DNA of 35,486 bases, from positions 1-35,486 of the forward strand of contig JAAVBM010000005.1 in assembly GCA_014803505.1 (NCBI GenBank), in the 5' to 3' direction. The position numbers were made by a program, and so were the translations under genes. This document shows, in pieces, positions 19,071 through 27,006 of this stretch (within the stretch, counting starts at the first letter, position 1; the number at the start of each line of letters is the position of its first letter). This DNA comes from a bacterium. Its GTDB lineage: Bacteria > Cyanobacteriota > Vampirovibrionia > Gastranaerophilales > Gastranaerophilaceae. The notes below the pieces were generated by a model that worked only from the letters and a program-made list of their open reading frames with translations, ran no database searches and had not been told where the DNA came from.

Positions 19071-20060
19071 ATGCACGGACTACTAAATTCAATTATCAAC
19101 AGTTTTAAATTTTTATTGGAAATACCGGCTCATATTATTGAGCCATTACCATTTTTGCCTGACTTTGCAAAAGATGCACTAATTGACAGTATCAATTTAA
19201 TACCGTTTTTACTTATTGTATTCATACTGATAGAAGTAATTGAACAATATTTTGCAAAGAAAAGACATTTATTAGTATTTTTCTGTAAAAAAATCGGTCC
19301 ATTATTTGGAAGTTTATTTGCTTCAATTCCGCAATGCGGATTCTCAGTAATAGCAAGTACTTTATATACAAGAAGAATTCTTACCAGAGGAACTGTTATT
19401 TCTGTTTATCTGGCTACTTCCGATGAAGCTATTCCAATACTTTTAACATATCCAAGCAAAGCATATTTGATTTTGCCTGTAATATTAATCAAAGTCATTG
19501 TTGCAGTTTTAGTAGGTTATATTGTAGATTTAGCAGTCACTTATGAAGCAAAAGAACCAATAGTGGAAGATCATGTCCACTCTGAAAAAGGATGTTGTCA
19601 TCACAAACTTTCAGATGCTGTTAAATCAAAAGATTTTTGGTATCATCCTCTAAAACATACATTAAATATTTTCTTATTTATACTTGCAGTGTCACTTGTT
19701 CTTGGATTTATAATCTCTCATGCCGGAACTGAAGAAAATCTTGCTAAATATTGCCTGATGAATTCACCACTGCAACCACTTATTGCTGCGATTATAGGGT
19801 TAATTCCTAATTGTGCAATCTCTGTTATGTTTGCATTATTATTTGTAAAAAACACTATAAGCTTTGGCTCACTGCTTGCAGGATTGTTTACATCCGGTGG
19901 GCTTGGAATCCTTGTTTTATTCAAACGAAACAGTGACAAAAAAGATACTGCAATAATAATTTCGACTCTCGTTATAGTCGCAACTATAATCGGGCTTATA
20001 TTTCAATACAATTTATTTAATATAAATAACCTGTTTAAAATATTCGGCATTCAATTATAA
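19071..20060 (+). CDS. 10-TM putative heavy-metal/manganese exporter (ArsP_2 family), paralogue 2
   Basis: 329 residues, exactly as long as its upstream neighbour, which ends 8 bp before. ATG 19071 is chosen because AGGA, made partly from the neighbour's TAG stop, lies 5 bases upstream; a TTG at 19056 is in frame. Conserved blocks match paralogue 1: IPQCGFSVIAST, TSDEAIPILL, a CCHH loop, then IPNCAISVMFAL and AGLFTSGGLG. It is closer than paralogue 1 to the family pattern I know (PQCGFS and TSDEA rather than PECGYQ and CSDDA). The tight coupling of two diverged copies suggests a heteromeric transporter; that is inference. The TPR gene follows 9 bp downstream. Confidence 0.8.
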   Translation: MHGLLNSIINSFKFLLEIPAHIIEPLPFLPDFAKDALIDSINLIPFLLIVFILIEVIEQYFAKKRHLLVFFCKKIGPLFGSLFASIPQCGFSVIASTLYTRRILTRGTVISVYLATSDEAIPILLTYPSKAYLILPVILIKVIVAVLVGYIVDLAVTYEAKEPIVEDHVHSEKGCCHHKLSDAVKSKDFWYHPLKHTLNIFLFILAVSLVLGFIISHAGTEENLAKYCLMNSPLQPLIAAIIGLIPNCAISVMFALLFVKNTISFGSLLAGLFTSGGLGILVLFKRNSDKKDTAIIISTLVIVATIIGLIFQYNLFNINNLFKIFGIQL

Positions 20061-20069
20061 GGAATTTAG

Positions 20070-21542
20070 ATGACTCAACAAACTGAAAATTTCAAAGAAG
20101 CTTTTTCCTATCATAAAAACGGTAAGCTGACTCAAGCCCGTGATTTATATATGGAAATACTTAAAAATGAACCTGAGAACCACGAAGTTTGGGATTTACT
20201 GGGACTTCTTTACTATCAAGTAAGAGATTATCTGGAAGCCGAAGTCTGTATAAAAAAAGCAATATCAATACAACCTGAGCTTTATTATTTTGAAAATCTT
20301 GCAGGAGTATACTTGCAAAAAGGCGATTTTGAACTTGCAATAGATTTTTATAAAGAATTAGTAAAAGAATGTCCGCAAAAATACGAATACCATTTTAATT
20401 TGGCAATGGCTTATAAAAATCATAAAGATTGGGAAAAAGCTAAAGAGGAATATTATAAAGCAATTGAACTAAATCCCAAAAGCCATGAATCCTATTTTAA
20501 TTTAGCATACTTATGTTTTAACGAAAATCGTCCTGAAGATGCCGTTGAATGCTATAAAAAAGCGTTAGAAATAAATCCTGAGGATTGGGAATCAACATAT
20601 TTTCTATCACTTGCATATATGCAGTGCAAAGATTATCAGAAAGGACTTGAGTGTTTTGAAGCACGTCTATGCCGTCATAGCGCAATAGTATCACAAGGAA
20701 AAACTTATCCGAACCTTATTAAAGAAAAACCGTTATGGCAAGGTGAAGACTTATCGGACAAAATCTTATACACATACTATGAAGCAGGATTTGGCGACGT
20801 TTTGATGTTTTATAGATTCATGCCGGAACTCACTAAAATGTGTAAAAAAGTTATTTTAAAACCGCAAAAAGAACTTGCACCTCTTTTCCGCGAAAATTCT
20901 TATGGTGCGGAAATTATGGAATTGTTTGATTTTGAAAAAGAAATTTATTTTGACTACCATATACCATTTTTGAGCATCCCTCATATATTAGGAAAAAACA
21001 GTGAAAATATGTTTGTCCATCACAACGACGGATATATAAAAGCCAATCCGGCAAAAATAAATTACTATAAAGAAAAATATTTCAATAATGACAAATTCAA
21101 AATTGGCATCAAATGGCAGGGCAATACTTTTTATGATAAAGAAAGAGTACTAAAAGTTGAAGATTTCTTCAGATTATTTGAACTCGAAAATACTCAATTC
21201 TATTCTTGCCAAACATTTGAAGGTTCTGATGAGTTTAACAAAATAAAAGATAAATACAATGTTATCGATCTTGGTAAAACTTTTTCAAATTTCTCAGATA
21301 CAGCAGGAGCTGTAGAGAACATGGATTTAATTATTTGTAATGACACTTCCCTAGCACATCTTGCAGGTGCTATGAAAAAAAATTGTTGGATACTTCTCCC
21401 TTACATTTACAACTGGAGATGGCATACAGATTTGGAACACTGTGATTGGTATGATACAGTAAAACTATTCCGTCAAGCAGATCATGGAGATTGGGAAAGC
21501 GTATTTTCTGTTGTTGAAAAAGAACTAAAAAAACTTATTTAA
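20070..21542 (+). CDS. TPR protein with C-terminal glycosyltransferase-fold (GT9-like) domain
   Basis: 490 residues; AAGGA sits 6 bases before ATG 20070. Residues 4 to about 205 hold six TPR units with the usual 34-residue spacing and L-x-x-x-Y, A-x-x-x-Y/F and P landmarks. The second half carries the pattern common in bacterial TPR-glycosyltransferase proteins: GFGDVLMFYRF, an IGIKWQGN segment, DLGKTFSNFSDTA, then DTSLAHLAGAM and LLPYIYNWRW. That part resembles heptosyltransferase-type GT-B folds, but donor and acceptor are unknown. No signal peptide, so probably cytoplasmic. It is third in a run with the exporters, perhaps only by transcription. Its end overlaps the convergent gene by 8 bp. 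Confidence 0.85.
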   Translation: MTQQTENFKEAFSYHKNGKLTQARDLYMEILKNEPENHEVWDLLGLLYYQVRDYLEAEVCIKKAISIQPELYYFENLAGVYLQKGDFELAIDFYKELVKECPQKYEYHFNLAMAYKNHKDWEKAKEEYYKAIELNPKSHESYFNLAYLCFNENRPEDAVECYKKALEINPEDWESTYFLSLAYMQCKDYQKGLECFEARLCRHSAIVSQGKTYPNLIKEKPLWQGEDLSDKILYTYYEAGFGDVLMFYRFMPELTKMCKKVILKPQKELAPLFRENSYGAEIMELFDFEKEIYFDYHIPFLSIPHILGKNSENMFVHHNDGYIKANPAKINYYKEKYFNNDKFKIGIKWQGNTFYDKERVLKVEDFFRLFELENTQFYSCQTFEGSDEFNKIKDKYNVIDLGKTFSNFSDTAGAVENMDLIICNDTSLAHLAGAMKKNCWILLPYIYNWRWHTDLEHCDWYDTVKLFRQADHGDWESVFSVVEKELKKLI

Positions 21543-21951
21543 TCTCTCGTGTCATTATTAAATTTCCAAGAGAATCAAAACAATTTTGCCCAACCCAGTG
21601 AGCAATAAGTTGACCTTTTGGTTCGTAGATAAACGTTTCATCTTCCGAAATTCTTATACTTAAATTGATTAAATTACCGTTAATATCGTATTTATAAGCA
21701 TTGTAAGGATATTCGACAGATGAGCGTTTTTCAATATGTGTTAATACTCGATTTTTAGAATAATAAAATACTTTTAGAGGATCTGTATTATAATTTACGG
21801 CATAACTTCCATCGGAAAAATAACCTGAAATATGTCCGCCGTTTGCAACAATCTCTGATTCCAAACCGGAATATTCAACACCACCTGTCAATGGCTCTGC
21901 AAATACAGGTAAAACAAAAAATAAAAATATTACAAATAAAATAACCTTCAT
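21535..21951 (-). CDS. Small exported protein, function unknown
   Basis: 138 residues with a clear signal peptide (MKVILFVIFLFFVLPVFA, cleavage after AFA-like VFA). The mature part has short repeated beta-strand segments with Y-x-x-N/G turns (YKYDINGNLINLS, then DSLGNLIM near the end), reminiscent of YD/Rhs-type strands but too short to assign. It probably sits in the periplasm. The start ATG 21951 has no ribosome site; TATAAA lies 6 bases upstream of it, so a leaderless transcript is possible. Divergent from the envelope operon at 22061; its last codons overlap the TPR gene by 8 bp. Confidence 0.75.
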   Translation of the reverse strand: MKVILFVIFLFFVLPVFAEPLTGGVEYSGLESEIVANGGHISGYFSDGSYAVNYNTDPLKVFYYSKNRVLTHIEKRSSVEYPYNAYKYDINGNLINLSIRISEDETFIYEPKGQLIAHWVGQNCFDSLGNLIMTREIK

Positions 21952-22012
21952 ATATTTTTTATAATGATTTATTTAAAAAAGCCACTTGACTATTTAAAAT
22001 TTATTTAAAATT

Positions 22013-22021
22013 TGTTATAAT
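22013..22021 (+). promoter_or_regulatory. Extended -10 promoter of the envelope operon
   Basis: TGT-TATAAT at 22013-22021, with TTTAAA at 21993-21998 (17-base spacing) as a weak -35. The leader of about 33 bases contains AAGGAAG before ATG 22061. An ATTTAAAATTT direct repeat lies just upstream. Confidence 0.5.
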
Positions 22022-22060
22022 GTAAAAAAATTATGTAGTAGCTGAGAAAAAGGAAGTATT

Positions 22061-22555
22061 ATGAAAAAAATCTTAGTTTCTTTATTAGTGTTAAGCTTTG
22101 CAATTCCTGCATTTGCAATAAATGAACCAAAATTAAGCAGAAAATGCAGAAAACATCCTGAAAAATGTCAGGTTCCAATGACAACACCTGTTCAAGAACA
22201 ACAAATGACATTAGGTATTGTTCAAAGAGATATAAAAGTAGGAACATCACAAGCTGAAGTTGCAACAATTCTAGGTTCTCCAAATATTGTAACTCAAGAT
22301 GCAGACGGATTCGAAACTTGGATTTATGATAAAGTTTCTTCAATTACTTCTTATAACAGCTCAGGATTTGGTGTTGGGATAGGCGGTCTTGGCGGTGGTT
22401 ACGGTTCCGGAGGCTTTGGCGGCGGAATTGCTAATGTTGGTTATAACAGACATGGCGGTACTGTACAATCTGTTCAAAAAACACTAACTGTTGTATTGAA
22501 ATTTGACCCTTCAGGTAAAGTTTCTAAATTAACCTACCATATGAGTTCTTTCTAG
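22061..22555 (+). CDS. BamE/SmpA-like exported protein with glycine-rich insertion
   Basis: 164 residues. Signal peptide ends around AFA at residue 19; there is no cysteine at the cleavage site, so it is probably not a lipoprotein, unlike E. coli BamE. The mature part has the SmpA/OmlA pattern: VGTSQAEVATILGSPNIV, then a WIYD strand, then a strand LTVVLKFDPSGKVSKLTY. Between the last two, residues about 100-135 form a loop extremely rich in glycine, serine and tyrosine. BamE-type proteins help the beta-barrel assembly machine; this role is likely by fold, not proved. First gene of a run of four; AAGGAAG precedes the start. Confidence 0.8.
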   Translation: MKKILVSLLVLSFAIPAFAINEPKLSRKCRKHPEKCQVPMTTPVQEQQMTLGIVQRDIKVGTSQAEVATILGSPNIVTQDADGFETWIYDKVSSITSYNSSGFGVGIGGLGGGYGSGGFGGGIANVGYNRHGGTVQSVQKTLTVVLKFDPSGKVSKLTYHMSSF

Positions 22556-22566
22556 GAGAAAATTTT

Positions 22567-23091
22567 ATGACAAAAAAATTATTACTTTTTCTGTTTATCT
22601 TTTGTCTGGCTCTTCCTGTAAGTGCTCGAAAAAATGATGCTGATAAAATTATCACACCAATGACACAGTTAGAGAAAAGACAATTCCAAACAAGAACTTA
22701 TGATTCTAATGATAAAGCTCTCGTAATGAAAGCTATGTTGAATGTTTTACAAGATGAAGGCTTTATTGTTTATAATGCTAATCCGTTATTAGGATTCATT
22801 TACGGTGTGAAAGATTTTGACACATCAGATCCAAATATTGATATCTCAAAAGAATTCGGGTTATCTAAATCCAGATTAAACTGGAACGGAGTTAAAGTAG
22901 CGACAATAGAAACTACTGCCAACATAACAGAATATGGAAAAAGCATGCGCGTTCGTGTAAATTTCAAACGTAAACTTTTAAATATTTACGGAAACGCTCA
23001 GTTTATCGACGATGTTAATGACGAACACTATTACCAAGACTTTTTCTCTAAAATAGATAAAGCAATATTCTTACAAAAGCAAAAAATATGA
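22567..23091 (+). CDS. Exported protein, paralogue of the next gene
   Basis: 174 residues with a signal peptide (cleavage near VSA, residue 20). The mature protein shares with the next gene a block beginning MTQLE, then TR-x-Y, ND, VMKA, LQD-x-GF and a LGFI stretch, about residues 32-80. The rest looks like an alternating alpha/beta periplasmic domain with a strand pair near the end. I do not know a named family; the LQDEGF/LGFI pattern also occurs in lipoproteins of unknown function in other bacteria (from memory). AGGAG overlaps the stop of the BamE-like gene; the next gene starts inside its stop codon (ATGA). Confidence 0.8.
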   Translation: MTKKLLLFLFIFCLALPVSARKNDADKIITPMTQLEKRQFQTRTYDSNDKALVMKAMLNVLQDEGFIVYNANPLLGFIYGVKDFDTSDPNIDISKEFGLSKSRLNWNGVKVATIETTANITEYGKSMRVRVNFKRKLLNIYGNAQFIDDVNDEHYYQDFFSKIDKAIFLQKQKI

Positions 23092-23687
23092 TAAAAAAAT
23101 TTTTTACAATAATACTTGCTATAATGTTTTTCTCTCTATCAAGCAACTTTGCATATGCAAAACGCACAATGACCCAGCTTGAACTTAGAGAAATGGAAAC
23201 CCGTTTCTATGAAACAAACGACACTACCCAAGTAATGAAAGCTGCCATCAATACTCTACAAGACAGCGGTTTCGTAATTCAAGAGGTTGAACCGGAATTA
23301 GGATTTATTCGAGCAAGAAAAACATTTAAAGACAAACATGTTAACAAAGCCAGAGTTGCAGGCTGGTCACTATGGTTGGCATTAATCACTACATATACCG
23401 TATTTACCTGGGGCTCGACCGCTTATAATATGGTAGATCCATCACGCAGAATTTCTAATGAATTAAAAGATAAAACCGTTGTCGTGGATTCAAATGTCAA
23501 CGTCGAACCATTTGGAACTAGTAAAACAAAAGTCCGATTTGTAATGGTTGGGAAAGTCATGTTGAATGCTGATGGTTACTCATTTGTTAAATCTGCACCG
23601 ACTAAGGTTTTCCGATTATATACTCCAAAAGTTTATCAGGAATTCTTTGCTCAACTTGATAAAAGTATTTTTTACGAAGGAATATAA
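23088..23687 (+). CDS. Exported protein, paralogue of the preceding gene, with a hydrophobic insertion
   Basis: 199 residues with a signal peptide (cleavage near AYA, residue 24). It carries the same MTQLE, VMKA, LQDSGF, LGFI block as its neighbour, then differs by a hydrophobic stretch of about 25 residues (WSLWLALITTYTVFTWGSTA region, about residues 93-113) that could be a membrane helix. The tail ends with F-x-x-x-L/I-D-K-x-I-F, matching the neighbour's end. It overlaps the preceding gene by 4 bp and is followed after 1 bp by the HEAT protein, so translation is coupled. Function unknown; inferred to act in the envelope, perhaps with the BamE-like protein. Confidence 0.8.
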   Translation: MIKKFFTIILAIMFFSLSSNFAYAKRTMTQLELREMETRFYETNDTTQVMKAAINTLQDSGFVIQEVEPELGFIRARKTFKDKHVNKARVAGWSLWLALITTYTVFTWGSTAYNMVDPSRRISNELKDKTVVVDSNVNVEPFGTSKTKVRFVMVGKVMLNADGYSFVKSAPTKVFRLYTPKVYQEFFAQLDKSIFYEGI

Positions 23688-23688
23688 T

Positions 23689-24366
23689 ATGCAATATATT
23701 ACAATCAAACAAGAAGAACAAAATGGCGAATTAGTTTTTTTGGTAAACGCAATTCTATTAAAAAACAAAAATAAAACCGTTGTACAAAAAATTCCACATC
23801 CGCTTGGTACAGACATGCTAAGTTATAAAACTCTTGATGAAGCTAAAAATGCTATATCCAGAGCCGGTTTTGATTATATTTTACCTGACGGCAAAAAAGT
23901 AAGAAGTGAAAAGGTTAAACCGGTTCAAACAATAGATAATGCTTTACATGAAGATAATATTTATAACGCTATTAGAAGCAAGATCAGTTCTTCAAGTTCT
24001 CGAGTTGCAGCGTCTGCAGTACTTGCAATTTCTGAATTTCCAACAGAAGAAACTTTTGATATCCTTTTCGAAATTATTGGCGAAGAAAATGAAACTCTTC
24101 GTAAAAATGCAATTTCAGGAATCTGCAGATACGGCAAGATTTTACAAGACAGAATTATTACAGCATTAAGTTCTGATAACTGGATTACACGCAATTCAGC
24201 TTTGTATTGCATAAGTAATTTGACAGAAGACAGTGACATAAAATGGGAAAAATATATCCCTGCTCTAATAAAAGCAACAGACGATACTAATCCGATAGTC
24301 CAATCAAATGCAATAACAACACTTGCTTCCGTCTACCGTAGCTATAAAAAATTTAAAAACAGCTAA
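23689..24366 (+). CDS. HEAT-repeat protein
   Basis: 225 residues, no signal peptide. The first 90 residues look like a small alpha/beta domain (a hydrophobic FLVNAILL strand and a helix DEAKNAISRAGF ending in DYILPDGKK). From about 95 to 220 there are HEAT-like helix pairs with A-x-x-A-L/I-x-x-I patterns (RVAASAVLAI, LRKNAISGI, TRNSALYCI, VQSNAITTL) spaced roughly 30-35 residues apart, the usual scaffold for protein binding. ATG 23689 is one base after the preceding stop and uses AAGGA from inside that gene. A longer frame from 23566 is not needed. Last gene of the operon; its stop is 2 bp from a convergent gene. Confidence 0.75.
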   Translation: MQYITIKQEEQNGELVFLVNAILLKNKNKTVVQKIPHPLGTDMLSYKTLDEAKNAISRAGFDYILPDGKKVRSEKVKPVQTIDNALHEDNIYNAIRSKISSSSSRVAASAVLAISEFPTEETFDILFEIIGEENETLRKNAISGICRYGKILQDRIITALSSDNWITRNSALYCISNLTEDSDIKWEKYIPALIKATDDTNPIVQSNAITTLASVYRSYKKFKNS

Positions 24367-24368
24367 AA

Positions 24369-24548
24369 TTAATAACTACCTTTTCTCATCAATTCTGATA
24401 GTTTCAATTCCTTCGGAGCTGCAGTATTTTTTTTTGAAACTCGTTCAACCGGAGTTGATACTTCTCTAAATTCAGCAAGCCCGACATGTGCACTGTTATT
24501 TTCTTTTAGCATAAAAATTTCTTGAAAAAATGATATAATATTACCCAT
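24369..24548 (-). CDS. 59-residue hypothetical protein
   Basis: A short frame with a strong ribosome site: AGGAG at 24561-24557, 8 bases before ATG 24548. The product begins MGNIISFFQEIF, has a polar middle with a TPVERVSKK stretch, and ends LKLSELMRKGSY. The N-terminus may form a short amphipathic helix. No known domain. Support comes from the site, from filling the gap exactly (2 bp from the HEAT gene stop), and from a clear -10 box with a palindrome just upstream. Confidence 0.65.
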   Translation of the reverse strand: MGNIISFFQEIFMLKENNSAHVGLAEFREVSTPVERVSKKNTAAPKELKLSELMRKGSY

Positions 24549-24568
24549 AAATACTTCTCCTATATGTT

Positions 24569-24593
24569 ATTATAACCTATCTTTCGAGAGATA
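24569..24593 (-). promoter_or_regulatory. -10 box and palindromic candidate operator
   Basis: On the minus strand TATAAT (24574-24569) serves the 59-residue ORF. Immediately upstream, 24578-24593 is a 16-bp near-palindrome (TATCTTTCGAGAGATA; one symmetric base pair is mismatched, so two positions differ between it and its reverse complement). A repressor bound there would cover the promoter spacer. The plus-strand gene starts at 24678, so the site could serve both. Confidence 0.4.
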
Positions 24594-24677
24594 TATCATA
24601 CATTTAATCGATTTAGAACTAAAAAATCATTAGGCTTTGTGTTATATTTATTGTACAAAGATTTTGAGGAATAAAAT

Positions 24678-25388
24678 TTGAATAATAGTTATTATGAAAC
24701 TTTGGATGAAAATTTTACACAAGCTTTGAATCTCTATGAGACAGAATACTCTCATGAGGAGCTTTTGGAACTGCTTGAAACTGGCAATATTGTTCAGAAA
24801 CAAATTGCAGCATTGAAGCTTGAAACAGTTACCTCCAATAAAGATGCCCAGATTTTAGTATCAAATCTCGTTGGACAAGACGGCAAAATCAGAGAAGTAA
24901 TTTCACTCAGACTTAATGAATTTATGTCAAATCCTGAACTGCTTCCTTATTTCCAAACTGTCGAAAATTATAAAACATTTCTTGAAGCTATTATCGATAT
25001 AAATGCTAATATTTGCAGAAATATAATCAATGCGATTTGTAATTTAAAAAATAACGATGAATTTTGTGAATTATTTTGCAAAAATCTCACAGATTTAACA
25101 TTTGATTTATTAACAAAAATAGAACAATTCAGTTTTCAAGATGGAAAATACAAAGTAAATAAAGAAGTTTTTAAACTTTATTGGTGTTTGGAAACTATTT
25201 ATGAATTTTGGAACAAAATGTTATTTGAAGATTTAAAACAAATAATTCTTCGTTCAAAAAATATTCAAGAATATACAATAAGAGAAAAAACAGCAAAAAT
25301 TTTAAGCAGAAACTTTGAAGATTCAGATCTAATCCAATCAAGAGAAGAACTTCGCAACGATAGAAATTATTACGTAAGACGTTTTTAA
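24678..25388 (+). CDS. Helical-repeat (HEAT-like) hypothetical protein, TTG start
   Basis: 236 residues. The start is TTG at 24678, decided by GAGGA 7 bases upstream and by the lack of an ATG in the first 100 codons. The sequence is almost all alpha-helical, with leucine/isoleucine-rich amphipathic helices such as HEELLELLETGN and QKQIAALKLE near residues 25-50 and VISLRLNEFM near 75. This resembles degenerate HEAT/ARM repeats; no catalytic motif is seen. It is the second helical-repeat gene in 2 kb. metF begins 27 bp after its stop but has its own promoter-like box. Confidence 0.7.
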   Translation: MNNSYYETLDENFTQALNLYETEYSHEELLELLETGNIVQKQIAALKLETVTSNKDAQILVSNLVGQDGKIREVISLRLNEFMSNPELLPYFQTVENYKTFLEAIIDINANICRNIINAICNLKNNDEFCELFCKNLTDLTFDLLTKIEQFSFQDGKYKVNKEVFKLYWCLETIYEFWNKMLFEDLKQIILRSKNIQEYTIREKTAKILSRNFEDSDLIQSREELRNDRNYYVRRF

Positions 25389-25400
25389 ATTTGGATTCTG

Positions 25401-25409
25401 TGTTATAAT
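25401..25409 (+). promoter_or_regulatory. metF extended -10 promoter (leaderless)
   Basis: TGT-TATAAT at 25401-25409, six bases, then the A of the metF ATG at 25416. Transcription would begin on the start codon. No ribosome site is present. Confidence 0.55.
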
Positions 25410-25415
25410 CAACCT

Positions 25416-26267
25416 ATGGAATTAAAGGAAATTTATCAAACTGCAAATAATTACCTGACAAAAAATCCCAAAATTTCGTTTGAAGTTTTTCCACCTAAAG
25501 ATGGTAATTTTTCTAACTTATTTGAACAAGTCAGATATTTAAAAAAATATAATCCGGCACTAATTTCCTTAACATACGGAGCAGGTGGAAGTACCAGAGA
25601 TTTGTCATTAGAAATTTTAAGATCATTTCTTGATTTAGAATTAAATGTTATGCCGCATCTCACCTGCGTTGGAACAACAAAAGAACTGATTGAACATTAT
25701 CTTATTCAAATTGAAAATCTGGGAATCGAAAATATTCTTGCACTTCGTGGAGATATTTTAGAAGGAAACAAAATATTCGATTTCCGTCATGCAAATGAAC
25801 TTGTAGAATTTATTTATCAAAAAACAACTCTATCTATAGGAGTGGCAGGATATCCCGAAGGTCACATCGAAAGCCCGACAATGGAACAAGATATTGAAAA
25901 CCTCAAACGCAAAGTTGATGCCGGAGCCAGTGCAATTTTTACTCAACTGTTCTTCAACAACGACAAATTCTACAAATATGTTGAAACAGTTAGAAATGCA
26001 GGAATAAATCTCCCTATCATCCCAGGAATCATGCCGGTTCGAAATGTTAAACAACTTGAAAAAATGACCTCTCTTGCGCGAGTTGATATTCCTAAAAACT
26101 TTTCCGAAAGTTTAGAAAAATTTCCAAACGATGTAAAAAAGATAGGTACAGAATTTGCAATTCATCAATGTCAGGATTTAATAGATAATAACGTTTATGG
26201 TTTGCACTTTTTCACGCTTAATAACGCAGAACAAATATCTGATATTTTAGATAACATATTATTTTAG
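25416..26267 (+). CDS. metF: 5,10-methylenetetrahydrofolate reductase
   Basis: 283 residues, normal for the bacterial catalytic-domain-only form. This FAD enzyme reduces methylene-THF to methyl-THF for methionine synthesis. Motifs: SFEVFPPK (glutamate active site, about residue 23), TYGAGGS, ALRGD, AGYPEGH, FTQLFFNN, PGIMPV and GLHFFTLN, all in the family order along a TIM barrel. The start is supported by the promoter geometry rather than by a ribosome site. deoC follows 9 bp downstream and is probably cotranscribed. No methionine synthase is in the window. Confidence 0.96.
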   Translation: MELKEIYQTANNYLTKNPKISFEVFPPKDGNFSNLFEQVRYLKKYNPALISLTYGAGGSTRDLSLEILRSFLDLELNVMPHLTCVGTTKELIEHYLIQIENLGIENILALRGDILEGNKIFDFRHANELVEFIYQKTTLSIGVAGYPEGHIESPTMEQDIENLKRKVDAGASAIFTQLFFNNDKFYKYVETVRNAGINLPIIPGIMPVRNVKQLEKMTSLARVDIPKNFSESLEKFPNDVKKIGTEFAIHQCQDLIDNNVYGLHFFTLNNAEQISDILDNILF

Positions 26268-26276
26268 GAGGATATT

Positions 26277-26930
26277 ATGGATAACTTAAACAAATACGTA
26301 GAACATACTCTTTTAAAACAAGATTCAAAAAAAGAAGACTTAATAAAATTATTTGATGAAGCTAAAAAATATAACTTTTTAGGAGTTTGCATAAATCCAT
26401 GTTATGTAAAATTAGCTAAAGAATCTCTAAAAGATTCAGATGTAAAAGTTGTAACAGTGATAGGATTTCCTCTGGGAGCAAATACAACAGAAACTAAAAT
26501 TTTTGAAACCATAAACGCAGTCCGAGATGGTGCTGATGAAATCGATATGGTAATCAATGTAACTAATTTGAAAGACAAAGAATATGATTTTATTACTGAC
26601 GAAATCAGACAGATAAAAGCCGCTTGTTGCGGCCATAATTTAAAAGTAATCTTAGAAACTGACTTACTTACCAAAGAAGAAATTAAAACAGCTTGCGAAC
26701 TTTGTATAAAAGCCGGAGCTGATTTTGTAAAAACTTCAACAGGATTTGTTAAAGGCGGAGTTGGCGCGAAAGTTGAAGATGTAGAACTTATGTTCAATAC
26801 TGTTAAAGACGCAGGGCTTCAAGTTAAAGCATCCGGCGGTATCAGAGATAAAGAAACTGCCATTGCAATGATAAAAGCCGGAGCAACTCGTCTTGGGACA
26901 AGTTCAGGTGTAAAAATAGTAGCAGAATAA
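26277..26930 (+). CDS. deoC: Deoxyribose-phosphate aldolase
   Basis: 217 residues, the short bacterial form. It cleaves 2-deoxyribose-5-phosphate to glyceraldehyde-3-phosphate and acetaldehyde in nucleoside breakdown. The Schiff-base lysine is in VKTSTGF (about residue 150); DEIDMVIN and VKASGGIR with the second lysine are present. An AGGAGG site spans the metF stop, 6 bases before ATG 26277, so the two genes form an operon although the pathways are unrelated. No deoA/deoB is nearby. Confidence 0.96.
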   Translation: MDNLNKYVEHTLLKQDSKKEDLIKLFDEAKKYNFLGVCINPCYVKLAKESLKDSDVKVVTVIGFPLGANTTETKIFETINAVRDGADEIDMVINVTNLKDKEYDFITDEIRQIKAACCGHNLKVILETDLLTKEEIKTACELCIKAGADFVKTSTGFVKGGVGAKVEDVELMFNTVKDAGLQVKASGGIRDKETAIAMIKAGATRLGTSSGVKIVAE

Positions 26931-26970
26931 GCAATATTATTTATTTTTTGTAATAAATAATTATAATCCA

Positions 26971-26979
26971 TGCTATAAT
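26971..26979 (+). promoter_or_regulatory. Extended -10 promoter upstream of flhB
   Basis: TGC-TATAAT at 26971-26979 with no good -35; the leader is about 20 bases and holds AAGGG (26992-26996) 10 bases before ATG 27007. It reads as a sigma-70 rather than a sigma-28 site. Confidence 0.5.
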
Positions 26980-27006
26980 ATTCTTAATCAGAAGGGTTAA
27001 AACACT

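Noticed and set aside
22059-22343. 94-codon minus-strand frame opposite the BamE-like gene
   Set aside because: It is low-complexity (leucine/glutamine/phenylalanine) antisense of a well-supported exported protein gene.
26936-26961. Perfect ATTATTTATT/AATAAATAAT hairpin between deoC and flhB, possible terminator
   Set aside because: The stem has no G-C pairs and no T tract follows; too weak to call, though it may contribute to ending the metF-deoC transcript.
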